Assembly: GCA_963760965.1 (NCBI GenBank)
Contig: CAVXEW010000014.1
Coordinates: forward strand, 62,001-126,000
DNA: 64,000 nt
Reading direction: 5' to 3'
From: Pararhizobium_B sp963760965
Lineage (GTDB): Bacteria; Pseudomonadota; Alphaproteobacteria; Rhizobiales; Rhizobiaceae
Shown here in pieces: positions 14,811 to 26,500 of the stretch. A program made the translations under genes and the position numbers. The notes beneath the pieces are model-generated. The model was not told the origin of the DNA, did not search any database, and worked only from the letters and a program-made list of their open reading frames with translations. The stretch's first letter is position 1; each line of letters opens with the position of its first letter.

Positions 14811-17428
14811 CGTGCGGCGGCCGCGGGTGCCGTCGGGGCGCGGAGCGATGCGGGCGCCCCTGAGATAAGGCGGTTGACGTCCAGCAGCACCTGCGGAATC
14901 GCCAGACCGCGCGGGCAGGCGAGATATTGCGGCGTCCAGACCGGATCGAACTTCTGCTTGAAGGCGCGCAGCCCCTCGAAATGATAGAAGTTCTCGCCGT
15001 GCCTGAAGATGTGGGTGCCTAGTCGCGCCCATGTCGATGCGAGCGGATGATCTGCGAGCCCGGCGAGGGGCGCCGCCCCGAGGTTGAAATAGGCGTAGCC
15101 CCGCGAACGGCCGTAGAGCATCATGTGGACGAACAGCCCGTCCATCAGGACCTTCGAGACATTCGCGTCGAAGCGCATCAGGTCGGCGGACAGTTCTTCC
15201 TGTCCCGCGGAGCGCCAGAGATTGGCGAAGGCGACGATGCGGCCGTCCTTGCGCAGCACCGCGGTGTCGAAGCGCCTCAGGTAGCCGGGATCGAACGAGC
15301 CGATCGAAAAGCTCTTCTCCTGCCCCTTCTTCGCCTGCAGCCAGCGCGTCGAAACTTCCGAAAGCTCGCCGGCGATGCTGTCGAAATCGGCTGCCGCCAC
15401 CACTTCGAAGGTAATCTCCTCGCGCTCCAGCCGGCTGACGGCATAGCGGTGCTCCTGCTGTGCCGGTCCATCCAGCGAAAAAGTCGCGAGCGGCACGCGG
15501 GCGACCTCGCCGAGCTTGAGTATGGCGAAGCCCATGTCGAGATAGAGCGGCAGGTTTCGCGGTTTCACCGCGTAGAACACGGCGCGCAGCGCCTGCCTGT
15601 CCGCGATCTCGCGCAGCTGCCAGACGAGTTCCTCGAACGCCTGCGGGTCGCCGACCGGATCGCCCATGCTGATCAGCGACTGCCCGGAGCGGCGGTACAT
15701 GAGGAAGGCGGAAGAATCCTCTGTCACGAGGAAGGTCTTGTCACCGAGCCACGCGATGTTGGTCTGGACGTCCCGCGAAGCCTGGATCAGGTGCTTGACC
15801 GCGTCCGGCACTTCCGTCGAGACCGGCATCATGCGCGCCATCGGGCGACGGACGAGTGAAAAGATGCCGATGAAGAGGGTCGCCGCCGCCAGGCCCGCCG
15901 CTGCGCGCAGAAAGCGCGGCGCCTCGCCCTTCCAGGTGAACTGCCACCACAGCTCGCTCGAATAGGGCACGTGCCGGTAGGAGAAGAAGCCGAGCCACAA
16001 CACCGCCGCGACCGTCACCCCGAGCAGCGCCAGCCAGCTCGGCGAAAGCACCATCAGCGGCTCCGGGCGGCGCCTGTAGAAAGCTCCGCGGAAAATGAAG
16101 AGCGCCACGAGGCCGGACACCATCACGAGCGTCTCGTTCCAGTCGAGGCCCTTCGACACCGTCAGCACGCAGGCCGCCGCCAGCATGGCCATGGCCGCAA
16201 GCCATGCAGAGTAGAGCCTGCGCCGCAGGCCGGAAGCGACGACGAGCAGGCCCACGCCGGCAATGCCGGCGAGGAAGTGAGAGCCTTCAAGGACCGGCAG
16301 CGGCATCCAGCGTCGCAGTTCTGCGAGCTGGATCGGCGGATTGGGGATGGAGCCGGAGAAGAGCAGGACCAGACCCGACAGGAAGACGATGACGGCGGCG
16401 ACCGGCGGCACCAGCGGGCGCATGAACCGCGAGGCCGTTCCGAAATTCGTGCCGAGCCGTTGCCTCAGCCAGCCTGCCTCGGTGATCGCCAGCAGGACCG
16501 CCGCCACCACGAACGGCGAGACGTAGTAGACGATGCGGTAGGCGAGCAGGGCGGCGAGGAAGTCGGCACGCCCTGCGGCGCCGAGCGCCGCCATCATCGT
16601 CACCTCGAATATGCCCACACCGCCGGGCACGTGGCTGACGACGGCGATCAGCACGGCCGACAGGTAGATCACCAGGAATGCGGGAAATCCCGGCTGGAGG
16701 TCCGGCGGGACGAGAACATAGAGTGCGTAGGTCGCGCCGGCGATGTCGACCAGCCCCGCGACGAGCTGCAGGAACAGGGGGCCGCGGCCTGGCAGTGCGA
16801 GGCGCCAGCCGAAGAGGCGGAACTCGCGCCCGCGAAACCCGGCATAGACGAAAAGCCAGACCATCCCCAGCAGGGTTGCCGCGCCGGCCAAGCGATCGAC
16901 GAGCGGATTGATGAGGTGGATGAACGGGATTCCGTGCGGAGAGACGATGACCGCGGTGGCGATCAGCCCCGTGATTGCCAGCCAGAGGCCGGACCAAGTC
17001 AGCAGGATGATCTTGGCGATGTCGGCTCCATCGAGACCGAGCCGTGCATAGATCCGGTAGCGCACCGCCCCGCCGGTGAGAAGGTGAAAGCCGAGGAAGT
17101 TCGAGAAGGCGAAGCCGGCCATTCCCGATACGGCGGCGACGACCCACTTCACCCGGCCCGGCGCGGAGACGCGCGTCGCCATTATGTCGTAGGTCGCAAG
17201 CGCGCAGTAGCTCACCAGCGTCGCGCCGAAGGACCAGAGGATCGCCGATGCCGGAATTGCGCCGAACGCGTGCTTCAGGTCGACGATCCGCAGCTTGCTC
17301 GTCATCGCGTGCAGCATCCAGAAGGCGATGACCGTCACGAGGATCGCAATCGCAGGGCCGATGAAGCGCGTGGGAACGCGTCGCCAGAGCCGTCCGATCC
17401 AGTGGGTCCGCGCCATCTCTCCGCTCAT
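14783..17428 (-). CDS. mprF: Bifunctional lysylphosphatidylglycerol flippase/synthetase MprF (LpiA-like)
   Basis: 881-residue integral membrane protein. The N-terminal part (about residues 15-330) is a multi-helix flippase domain, with the conserved FSNFLGFHLLTGGAVRYRIY and SHVPGGVGIFEV loops; further helices run to about 550. The C-terminal ~300 residues form the soluble DUF2156/GNAT-like synthase that moves a lysyl (or other aminoacyl) group from tRNA to phosphatidylglycerol. The modified lipid lowers surface charge and gives resistance to cationic peptides and acid; LpiA is the rhizobial name. The start at 17428 overlaps the stop of the DUF1003 gene (ATGA). No acvB-type partner is next to it, unlike the lpiA-acvB operon. 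Confidence 0.9.
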   Translation of the reverse strand: MSGEMARTHWIGRLWRRVPTRFIGPAIAILVTVIAFWMLHAMTSKLRIVDLKHAFGAIPASAILWSFGATLVSYCALATYDIMATRVSAPGRVKWVVAAVSGMAGFAFSNFLGFHLLTGGAVRYRIYARLGLDGADIAKIILLTWSGLWLAITGLIATAVIVSPHGIPFIHLINPLVDRLAGAATLLGMVWLFVYAGFRGREFRLFGWRLALPGRGPLFLQLVAGLVDIAGATYALYVLVPPDLQPGFPAFLVIYLSAVLIAVVSHVPGGVGIFEVTMMAALGAAGRADFLAALLAYRIVYYVSPFVVAAVLLAITEAGWLRQRLGTNFGTASRFMRPLVPPVAAVIVFLSGLVLLFSGSIPNPPIQLAELRRWMPLPVLEGSHFLAGIAGVGLLVVASGLRRRLYSAWLAAMAMLAAACVLTVSKGLDWNETLVMVSGLVALFIFRGAFYRRRPEPLMVLSPSWLALLGVTVAAVLWLGFFSYRHVPYSSELWWQFTWKGEAPRFLRAAAGLAAATLFIGIFSLVRRPMARMMPVSTEVPDAVKHLIQASRDVQTNIAWLGDKTFLVTEDSSAFLMYRRSGQSLISMGDPVGDPQAFEELVWQLREIADRQALRAVFYAVKPRNLPLYLDMGFAILKLGEVARVPLATFSLDGPAQQEHRYAVSRLEREEITFEVVAAADFDSIAGELSEVSTRWLQAKKGQEKSFSIGSFDPGYLRRFDTAVLRKDGRIVAFANLWRSAGQEELSADLMRFDANVSKVLMDGLFVHMMLYGRSRGYAYFNLGAAPLAGLADHPLASTWARLGTHIFRHGENFYHFEGLRAFKQKFDPVWTPQYLACPRGLAIPQVLLDVNRLISGAPASLRAPTAPAAAARQPEPEPTR

Positions 17429-18144
17429 TGTCGCCGCGATCCCGCAATCTCGTCGAACAGGTCGAGCTGCATTTCCTGCAGCTCCGAAAGCCGCTCCCAC
17501 TGACTGGTCAGGTGGTGCTCGATCACTTCGTGCAGATGGCGGATTTCCAGTTCCGCCTTGAGATTGACGCGATAGTCGTTTTCCGAGCGCAACCTGTCCT
17601 TCGCTTCCTGGCGCCCCTGGCTCATCATGATCAGCGGGGCCTGCAGCGCCGCGACGCACGAAAGCACCAGATTGAGGAGAATGAAGGGATAGGGGTCGAA
17701 AGGCCTTGCGAGCACGGCCACGAGGTTCACCGTCATCCAGGCGGCCATCGCGACGAGGAAGATGATTATGAAGGTCCATGAGCCGGCGAAATCGGCCATG
17801 CGATCCGCCAGCCGGTCACCGAACGTGAGGTGCTCCTCGTAGCTTTCCTCGACATTTCGCGCGAGGATCTCATTGTCGGAGACGCTTTCGACCACTGCGC
17901 GGTCGAGATCCGTCAGCCGCCCGCGCTCCCTGCGCAGCATGTTCTCGAGTACCTGGCGCCGGTACTCGCGCAGGTCCTGCCGGCAGATCCAGCCCGTCTC
18001 GCGCCACTCCGGCATTTCGGTATCGAGCAGCCGCGCCACCGACGGAGCCACGCGCTCCGCAGGCATGCAGTCCTTTCTCGCTTTCGACCGGTGGCATACC
18101 CCGCACTTGACGGCCGCCGTCCGGTTTGCTCGTGCTCGCGGCAT
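17425..18144 (-). CDS. DUF1003 membrane protein
   Basis: 239-residue DUF1003 family protein of unknown function. The N-terminus carries CGVCHRSK and then VAPSVARLL; a Cys motif of this sort ahead of the domain is common in the family, which supports ATG 18144 rather than the internal ATG at 18066. Two transmembrane helices follow (WTFIIIFLVAMAAWMTVNL and ILLNLVLSCVAALQAPLIM), then a long amphipathic helix to the end. It precedes mprF with an ATGA overlap, so the two are probably translated together and both act at the inner membrane. Confidence 0.85.
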   Translation of the reverse strand: MPRARANRTAAVKCGVCHRSKARKDCMPAERVAPSVARLLDTEMPEWRETGWICRQDLREYRRQVLENMLRRERGRLTDLDRAVVESVSDNEILARNVEESYEEHLTFGDRLADRMADFAGSWTFIIIFLVAMAAWMTVNLVAVLARPFDPYPFILLNLVLSCVAALQAPLIMMSQGRQEAKDRLRSENDYRVNLKAELEIRHLHEVIEHHLTSQWERLSELQEMQLDLFDEIAGSRRQ

Positions 18145-18330
18145 TCGAACCCATCCCTGGCCAGCCCACGCAACGGGAAGGCCGTGCTGCCGGCCGCCGT
18201 TCCTTCCGGCGACGATCGGTGCCTCATGCGGACGACCGGCACAATGCCGATAGCCGATTACGTGCGGCGATGGAATGGTCGAGGCAGCAATTCGTCGCGC
18301 GAGGCGCTTCGCCCGGAGGGCAAACGCGAA

Positions 18331-18355
18331 AGCGCCCGGCGGACTGCCGGGCGCT
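18331..18355 (-). terminator. Rho-independent terminator after the DegP-like gene
   Basis: A perfect 10-bp stem AGCGCCCGGC / GCCGGGCGCT with a 5-nt loop is followed on the minus strand by TTCGCGTTTG. It lies 30 bp after the protease stop and separates it from the DUF1003-mprF pair. Confidence 0.65.
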
Positions 18356-18384
18356 CTTTCCTGCCGGATCGGTCCGGAGCCGGA

Positions 18385-19965
18385 TCAGGCGTTGTTGAAG
18401 GGCAGCGCCACGAAGGACTGCTTGCCGTTGCGCTCGATCAGGAGCAGGACCGACTTGCGGCCGCTCTTCTCCGCTTCCTTGATCGCCTTGTCGGCTTCGC
18501 CGGCCGAAGTGACCTTCTGCTGGTTGACGGAGACGATGACGTCGCCCTCCTTCAGCCCATGGTCTGCCGCGACCTTGTTCGGATCGACATTGTCGACAAC
18601 GGCGCCCTGCTCGTTCTTCGAGAGCGAGTAGTTCTGCCGCGCGTCGGGCGTGATGTCGGACAGGCTGAAGCCGAGCTTCGGCACTTGCATGCCCTGCGCG
18701 CCGTTCTGGGTGTTGCCATTGTCGCTGTTGAAGTTCTGGGCCGTGACGTCGTTCTTGAACTTGCCGACGCTGATGGAGAGCTTCTGGCTCTTGTTGTCGC
18801 GCCAGACAGTGATCGTGGAACTGCTGCCGGGCGTCACGTCGGCGACCTTGCGGGCAAGGTCGCGCGGACCGCTGACCTCCTGGCCGTTGAAGGACGTGAT
18901 CACGTCGCCGGTCTTGATTCCGGCCTTGGAAGCCGGTGAATCCTTGCCGACGGAGGCGACGAGCGCGCCCTTGTCCTTCTCGAGGCCCAGTGCTCCGGCC
19001 ACGTCCCCCGTCACGGGCTGGATCTCCACGCCGATGAAGCCGCGTTCGATCGAGCCGCTCTGGATCAGCTTCGCGACGATCTGCGAGGCCTGGTTCGAGG
19101 GGATAGCGAAGCCGACGCCGACGTTGCCGCCGTTCGGCGAGTAGATCGCCGAGTTGATGCCGACGACCTTGCCGTGCATGTCGACGAGCGGACCGCCGGA
19201 ATTGCCGTGGTTGATGGCTGCATCGACCTGGATGAAATCGTCATAGGGGCCGTTGTGAAGATCGCGGCCGCGGGCGGACACGATACCCGACGTCACGGTC
19301 GTGCCGATGCCGAAGGGGTTGCCGATGGCCAGCACCGGGTCTCCGAGCTTGAGGTTGTCGGAATTGTCCCAGGATACCGTCGGAAGCGGCTTGCCGGCAT
19401 CGATCTTGAGAACGGCGAGGTCGGTCTTCGCATCCCGGCCGATCAGCTTGGCGTCGTACTTCTGGCCGTTGTCGAGCGTCACCTTGATCGAGCTGGCATG
19501 CGCGATGACGTGATTGTTGGTGACGATCGTGCCGTTCGACTTGATGATGAAGCCGGAACCGAGAGCCTCCTCCTGCCGCTGCGGCATGTGGGGCATCATC
19601 TGGTTATGTCCGTTCTCGCCGAAGAACTGGCGGAAGAACTGATCCATGGGAGAACCGGGCTGGAACGGCGTCATGCCGCCGTTCTGGTCGCTGGAGGAGG
19701 AGGACGACGCGTTCTCGCTCTTGATCTTCGTCGTCACGGTCACGACCGCCGGCTTCACGGCGGATACGATCGGCGCGAAGGACCCGACCGGAGCCTGGAA
19801 GTTGCTGGGCAGCTTCTGCTCGGCGGAAGTTGCCGGCTGCGACGGCGATTCGGCGTTGGCGTGGCCTGTGCTCAGGATTGGCGTCAGCGCCAGCGGCGCT
19901 GCGATGACGGCGGCGCCCGCCAGAGCGAAGATCCGGCGGCGATGGGTCAGCTTTTCTGGTTTCAT
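18385..19965 (-). CDS. Periplasmic Do/DegP-type serine protease with two PDZ domains
   Basis: 526-residue HtrA-family protease-chaperone. A signal peptide (residues 1-38, basic start then ALAGAAVIAAPLALTPIL, cut near GHANA-ES) exports it. The catalytic triad is His152 (TNNHVIA), Asp182 (TDLAVLKI) and Ser256 (GNSGGPL). PDZ1 covers about 300-395 and PDZ2 about 430-520. A Ser/Asn/Met-rich LA-loop (85-130) lies between the signal region and the protease core. It degrades or refolds damaged envelope proteins. GGAGTGAG sits just before the ATG. It is followed by a clean terminator, so it is probably a single-gene unit. Confidence 0.93.
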   Translation of the reverse strand: MKPEKLTHRRRIFALAGAAVIAAPLALTPILSTGHANAESPSQPATSAEQKLPSNFQAPVGSFAPIVSAVKPAVVTVTTKIKSENASSSSSSDQNGGMTPFQPGSPMDQFFRQFFGENGHNQMMPHMPQRQEEALGSGFIIKSNGTIVTNNHVIAHASSIKVTLDNGQKYDAKLIGRDAKTDLAVLKIDAGKPLPTVSWDNSDNLKLGDPVLAIGNPFGIGTTVTSGIVSARGRDLHNGPYDDFIQVDAAINHGNSGGPLVDMHGKVVGINSAIYSPNGGNVGVGFAIPSNQASQIVAKLIQSGSIERGFIGVEIQPVTGDVAGALGLEKDKGALVASVGKDSPASKAGIKTGDVITSFNGQEVSGPRDLARKVADVTPGSSSTITVWRDNKSQKLSISVGKFKNDVTAQNFNSDNGNTQNGAQGMQVPKLGFSLSDITPDARQNYSLSKNEQGAVVDNVDPNKVAADHGLKEGDVIVSVNQQKVTSAGEADKAIKEAEKSGRKSVLLLIERNGKQSFVALPFNNA

Positions 19966-20545
19966 TTCTCACTCCGATCAGGGCGTTTCAAAAGCGTGTC
20001 TTCAAGGGCAATCGGCCCGGCTCCGGACGATGGGGGCACGCGATTGCACCTCCATCGCCCGTCCGATGTCGTGTACTTAAGGCAGTCCTGCGAAAGATGT
20101 TAGGGCCAAAGTGACCTATTACGAAAATTTAATCCTTCCCGTGCGGCCGCGACGGCTGCGATGTAGAACAAAATGAAAAGAAGTTAATGTAACAGGAAGC
20201 AAAGGGCCTTGTTGTGTAAGTCTCGACGCTTCATCGAATCCGGTCTTTGCTTTCAAGTGGTTCGCCAGGTCTTGGCACGCCAGCGCTGGGCGGGGTGCGG
20301 CTGCCACGGAACCTTTCGCGCGCGCCGGCATTCTGTTCAGGCTCGCCGCCGAGACGCAGCGAGGGGAGTTTGGAACGCGCGGCAGGAGAAGCTGTCGTCC
20401 GATGCGTTCGGCGGTCACGACGGGGACATAGTTCTTCACCGGATGTGTGTGGTGTTTCGGCCCGCTGATCTATAGTGCTGCCGGCGCAAAAACCTTAGCA
20501 TGAGCCGTCTTCTGCGGCCAGCTAGCGGGGTTCGACCGGTAGAAA
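19966..20545. other. Divergent intergenic region between the protease and ndvB, no gene seen
   Basis: 580 bp. The protease promoter must lie in 19980-20110 on the minus strand. An AT-rich stretch near 20105-20200 may be a promoter region. Short open frames on both strands have neither homology nor ribosome sites. I find no riboswitch or repeat. Confidence 0.5.
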
Positions 20546-23500
20546 ATGAACGTCCAGCGAGAGCAAAAAGCCACCGAATCCAAAGGACGCGCCAAGGACG
20601 AGGCGAACGACGCCATCCGGGCACCTTACCTGTCCGAGGAGGACCTGCGATCGGTCGGAAGCAGGCTGGGAGCGGCCCGGTCCATCGATCTGCCGGGCTT
20701 CTTTCCGTTCGACTTCGCCGAGCGCCAGCGCGACAACGAGCGCGAGATCCTCGTCGCATACCGGTCGACCGTCGCAGCGGCCGAGGCCGGCGAGCTGATC
20801 ACACCGGCCGCGGAGTGGCTGGCGGACAACCACTACATCGTCGAGAAGAACATCCGCGAGGTCGAACGCGACCTTCCGATCCGCTTCTACAGGCAACTGC
20901 CGGCCATCGAAGTGGTCGGCGGCGGTCGCGTCCCCTCGGTCCTGGCGCTGGCCTGGCTCTATGTGGCGCACCTGCACAGCACGATCTCCCTGAGCAGCCT
21001 GAGCGCCCTCGTCGAGGGCTACCAGACGACGAAAACCCTCCAGATCGGCGAGCTGTGGGCCCTGCCGTCGATTCTCCGTTTCGTGCTCATCGAGAACCTG
21101 AGGCGCATTTCCCATCGAGTGGAACGCGCGCGCAGGATGCGGCGCCGCGCCAACGAGGTCGCCGACCGGCTGCTGAAGCTCGAGCAGGGCGAGAGCTGCG
21201 GGAACATGCTCGCGGAGATCGCCGGCGCGACGGACGAGAACGCCTTCGCCGCCCAGTTCCTCTACCGCCTGAGGGACGGCTCCCAGACCTCCAAGGAAGC
21301 GCTCGTCTGGCTTGAGCAACGCCTCGAGGACAGGGGAACCGATGCCGAGGAAGTGCTCGTCAGCGAGCACAATCGGCTGGCTTCCGGCAATGTGACGATC
21401 GGCAACATCATCCGGAGCCTGCGCAAGATCGACGACGTCGACTGGACCGTGTGGTTCGAGGAGATGAGCGAGGTCGACCGGACGCTGCGCGAGGCGACCG
21501 ACTTCGCCGCGCTCGATTTCGCCTCCAGGGACCTTTACCGGAAGTCGATCGAGAAGCTCGCGCAGCGCTCCGGCAAGACGGAAATGGAAGTCGCTCGATC
21601 TGCCATCGTCATGGCCGGGGCAGGGAGCCCGGAACGCGGTTCGCCGCCGCGCGAGACGGACATCGGCTTCTATCTCGTCGGACGGAAACGTCCGCAGCTC
21701 GAGGCGCGGATCGGCTACGTCCCGCGGCTGCGGGAAACGATCAAGCGCAACTACGAACGCCTCGGCTGGCTCGGCATCGCGGCACCTGTAGCGGTACTCG
21801 CCGTCGTCGTCCTCGCGCTGGCGGCCTGGTTTCTCGGCAGTGTCGGCCTCTCGGTCGTGACAATTGTGGTCCTGCTCGCCCTTTTTGCCCTGCCGGCCTC
21901 GGAAGCCGCGAGCGGTCTCTTCAATGCCGTCGCCACGCTGGTCATGACTCCGACGCGGCTGATCGGCTACGAGTACGAGGACGGCATCCCCGTGGAATCG
22001 CGAACCCTCGTCGCGATACCCTGCCTCATAGGTTCGCGCGATACCGTCGACGAGCTCGTGCGCAATCTCGAGGTTCACTATCTGGCGACGACGCAGGGCG
22101 AGGTGTATTTCGCGCTCGTCAGCGACTGGGCCGACAGCCGGAACGAGGAAACGAAATCGGATTCCGAAATTCTGCGCTACGCTCGCGGCGAGATCGCCAA
22201 GCTGAACGACAGGCACGCCGGGGAGGGCGGTCCGCGCTTCTTCCTTCTCCACAGGCGCCGGATCTACAATCCCTCCGAAGGGGTGTGGATGGGCTGGGAA
22301 CGCAAGCGCGGCAAGCTCCACGAACTCAACCGGCTGCTGCGCGGCGATCCGGACACCACTTTCCTCTCCGCGGAAAGCACCCTGCCGGATGACTTCATCT
22401 ACGTCATGACGCTGGATGCCGACACGCGCCTGACGCGCGACGCAGTCACGCAGCTCGTCGGCAAGATGGCGCATCCCACCAACGTGCCTGTCGTCGATCC
22501 GGTCACCTCCACCGTCACCTCCGGTCACGGCATCCTCCAGCCGCGCGTGACTCCATCGCTGACGACCGGAGAGGAGGCCTCTGCCTTCCAGCGGATATTC
22601 TCCGTCAACCGCGGCCTCGATCCCTACGTCTTCACCGTGTCCGACGTTTACCAGGATCTGCTCGGCGAAGGCTCGTTCACCGGCAAGGGCCTCTACCAAA
22701 TCGATGCGTTCGAGGCGGTGCTGGAAGGCCGGATCGGTGAGAACCGGGTGCTCAGCCACGACCTTCTCGAGGGCTCGCTCGCCCGCTGCGGGCTGGCCAC
22801 CGACGTCGAACTGGTCGAGGATTTTCCCATCCGCTACGACGTCGAGGTGTCGCGCCAGCATCGCTGGGCGCGCGGCGACTGGCAGCTCCTGCCGTATATA
22901 TTCGGACCGTCGAGCCACGTTCCGATGCTTGGTCGCTGGAAGATGTTCGACAATCTCCGGCGCTCCTCGACGCCGATCGCCTGGCTTGCGGCATCGGTCC
23001 TCGGCTGGTGCCTGATGCCCGTCGGGGCGGCCGCGGTCTGGCAGGCTATCCTCATCTTCAGCCTGTTCGTCGCGCCGACGCTGTCTCTGATATCGGGTGC
23101 GCTTCCGCGCCGTTCGGACATCGTTGCCCTGGCGCATCTTCACACGGTCTTCTCCGAGGTCAATTCGGCCAATGCGCAGGTGGCGCTGCGCATCGTGTTC
23201 ATCGGCCACACGGCATGCGTGATGGCGGATGCGATCCTGCGCACCCTCTATCGCCTCTTCGTTTCCCGCCGCCACATGCTCGAGTGGCGCACCGCCGCCC
23301 AGGCACACAGCAGCGGCGAGGGGGGCATAGCCAACAACTTCCGCAACATGTGGCAGGCGCCCGCGGTAGCCGCCGTCGCCCTGGCGCTGGCGGCACTCGC
23401 CGGCCGGACCGGCTTCTTCGTCGCGGTCCCGTTCGTGGCCCTCTGGGGCTTGTCTCCGGCGGTTGCGTGGTTCGTCAGCCAGTCGGCGGAGACCGAGGAC

Positions 23501-26500
23501 CGCCTGAAGCTCTCGGCAAGAAGCGGCGCGAGGCTGAGGCAGTATGCGCGGCGCACCTGGCGCTTCTTCGAGGAATTCGCAAACGCTGAAAACAACCACA
23601 TTCCGCCCGACAATTTCCAGGAGAACCCGGTTCCGCTGGTTGCTCACAGGACATCGCCGACCAACATCGGCGTCTATCTCCTGTCGACGGTCTCGGCGCG
23701 CGACTTCGGCTGGATCGGTCTCTCGGAGACGATCGATCGTCTCGAGAAGACCGTCGCCACCATCGAGAAGATGGGAAAGTTCCGTGGCCACCTGTTCAAC
23801 TGGTACGACACGCGCACCCTGGAGCCGCTGATGCCGCGCTACGTGTCGTCGGTGGACAGCGGCAACCTTGCGGGGCATCTCGTCACCGTGGCCTCGGCCT
23901 GTGCGGAATGGGCGCATACCCTTTCGGCGCATCTCGACGCCGGCATCGAAGGCATCGCCGACACGGCCGCGATCCTTTCGAGCGAACTTGCCGCGCTCGC
24001 CGACGACCGCAAGACGGTCCGGCCGCTTCGCCGGCGGATCGAGGAGCGCCTGAACGGGTTTCACAGTGCGATCGACACGCTGCGCAAGCAGCCGGAATTC
24101 GTTTCCATCCGCTCCATCAACCTGACGGTTCTCGCACGCGAGATCCACCGGCTTACGATCAACCTCGACCACGAGACGCAGACCCGCGAAAGCGCCTCGC
24201 TCGTCGACTGGGCGGCGAGCCTGTTCCGGACCTGCGAGGCGCATGTGGCCGATTCCATGGCCGAGCCGCGGGAGATCGAAGACTTCCGCTCCCGCCTCGT
24301 AGCGCTTCGGCAGCGCACCCATGACCTTGCCTTCGCCATGGACTTCGCCTTCCTGCTCAGGCAGGAGCGAAGGCTCCTTTCCATCGGCTACCGCGTAGAG
24401 GACGGCGAACTCGACGAGTCCTGCTACGACCTGATGGCCTCCGAGGCCCGGCTCACCAGCCTGTTCGGCATCGCCAAGGGCGACCTCCCGACGGAACACT
24501 GGTTCCGCCTCGGCCGTCCGGTGGTGCCGGTCGGCTCGCAGGCGGCACTCGTGTCCTGGTCGGGTTCAATGTTCGAGTACCTGATGCCGCCGCTGGTGAT
24601 GGAGGAGCGGCAGGGCGGGCTGCTGAACCAGTCGGGCGTTCTGGCGATCCGGCGGCAGATCAGCTACGCCCGGCAGCTCGGCACGCCATGGGGCATCTCC
24701 GAATCAGCCTTCAACGCGCGCGACCACGACCTGAACTACCAGTACTCGAACTTTGGCGTGCCGTCGCTCGGCCTCAAGCGCGGGTTGGGCCAGAACGCCG
24801 TCATCGCGCCCTATGCCTCGCTGCTGGCGACGCAGTATGCACCGGAAGAGGCGCTCGCCAACCTCGAGAAGCTCGAGAAGCTCGGCGCGCTCGGGCGCTA
24901 CGGCTTCCACGACGCGGTGGACTTCACGCCGACCCGGGTGCCCGAGGGCGAGACCTGCGCCGTCGTGTACAATTACATGGCCCACCACCAGGGCATGGCA
25001 ATCGCCGCCGTGGCCAACGTGATCTTCAACGGGCGGCTGCGCACGCGGTTTCATTCCGATCCCGTGATCGAGGCCGCCGAGCTGCTGCTGCAGGAAAAGG
25101 CGCCGCGCGAGATCCCGATCCTGACGGTGAAACGCGAGCCGGAGGAGACGAAGCCGGCCGAGGTGAAACAGCTGGACCGGCCCGAAATCCGTTCGATCGT
25201 CGACCCCCTGGCGGCCGACCGGGCGACGGTGCTGCTGTCGAACGGCCACTACTCGATCATGGCGACCGCGACCGGCGCCGGCTACTCGCGCTGGAACGGC
25301 CAGGCCGTCACCCGGTGGAGGCCCGACCCGGGCGAAGACCGCAGCGGCAGCTTCATCTTCCTGCGAGACATCGAATCGAACGAATGGTGGTCGGCGACCG
25401 CCGAGCCGCGGCGCGCGCCCGGAGAGAGGGTCGCACGTCTTCTTCTCCGACGACAAGGCGGTGTTCCACAAGAAGGTAGGCGACCTGAGGACCGAGCTCG
25501 ACTGCATAGTCGCGACCGAGAAGGACGCCGAGGCGCGCCGCATAACCATCTTCAACGACGGCGAAAGCGACCGCTTCATAGAGGTGACCTCCTACGCTGA
25601 AGTCGTAATTTCGGCTGAGGACGACGACGCCGCGCATCCCGCGTTTTCGAAAATGTTCGTAAGGACCGAGATCGGACCGAAGCGCGACGTGATCTATGCG
25701 GACCGGCGCAAGCGCAGCCCGTCCGATCCGGACATGAGCGTGGCTCATCTGATCGTCGGCGGCAGCGGCACGGGGGCCGGCCGCGAGACGCAGGCGGAAA
25801 CCGATCGTCGCGCATTCCTCGGGCGCGGACGCAGGCTTTGGGAAGCGGCCGCATTCGACGAGGGTGCGCGCCTGACGGGCAACGACGGCTTCACGCTCGA
25901 TCCGGTCTTCGCCCTGCGCCGCGTCGTGCGCGTGCCGTCGGGCAAGAAGGCGAGCCTGATCTTCTGGACCATCGCCGCGCCGAGCCGCGGGGAGGTGGAG
26001 ACGGCAGTCGAGCGCTACCGCTACGCCGAGAGCTTCCAGCATGAGACCACCCACGCATGGACGCGGTCTCAGGTGCAGTTGCGCTATGTCGGCATCTCCT
26101 CGCAGGAGGCCGCCACCTTCCAGATGCTGGCCCGCTATCTGATCTATCCGGACCTGAACTTGCGGCCGGACGGCCAAAGCGTGCGCGACGGCCTTGCGCC
26201 GCAGTCCGCGCTGTGGCCGCTCTCGATCTCCGGGGACTTTCCGATATTCGCCCTCAGGATCAACGACGAGGTCGACCTCGAGATTGTCAAGAAGGCGCTG
26301 AGAGCACAGGAATACCTGCGCGGGCGCGGCCTGCTTGCCGATCTCGTCATCGTCAATGAGAAACCGTCCTCCTATATCCAGGACCTGCAGAACGCCATCG
26401 ACTCGATGTGCGAGAACTCGCGGCTGCGCGGTCAGGCCCTCGGCCCCCGCCAGCACATCTTCGCCGTCCGGCGCGACCTCATGGAGCCGCATACCTATAC

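Noticed and set aside
15971..17503. Plus-strand open frame of 510 codons opposite mprF
   Set aside because: Arg/Glu/His-rich antisense frame; the minus strand shows clear MprF membrane helices and motifs.
17429..17779. N-terminal extension of MprF by 117 residues
   Set aside because: That part lies inside the DUF1003 gene, is basic and unconserved, and the ATGA-coupled start at 17428 gives the usual MprF N-terminus.
20522..24499. Minus-strand open frame of 1325 codons opposite ndvB
   Set aside because: It mirrors the codon pattern of ndvB on the other strand, is full of His/Arg/Asp typical of antisense GC-rich frames, and has no homology or ribosome site.
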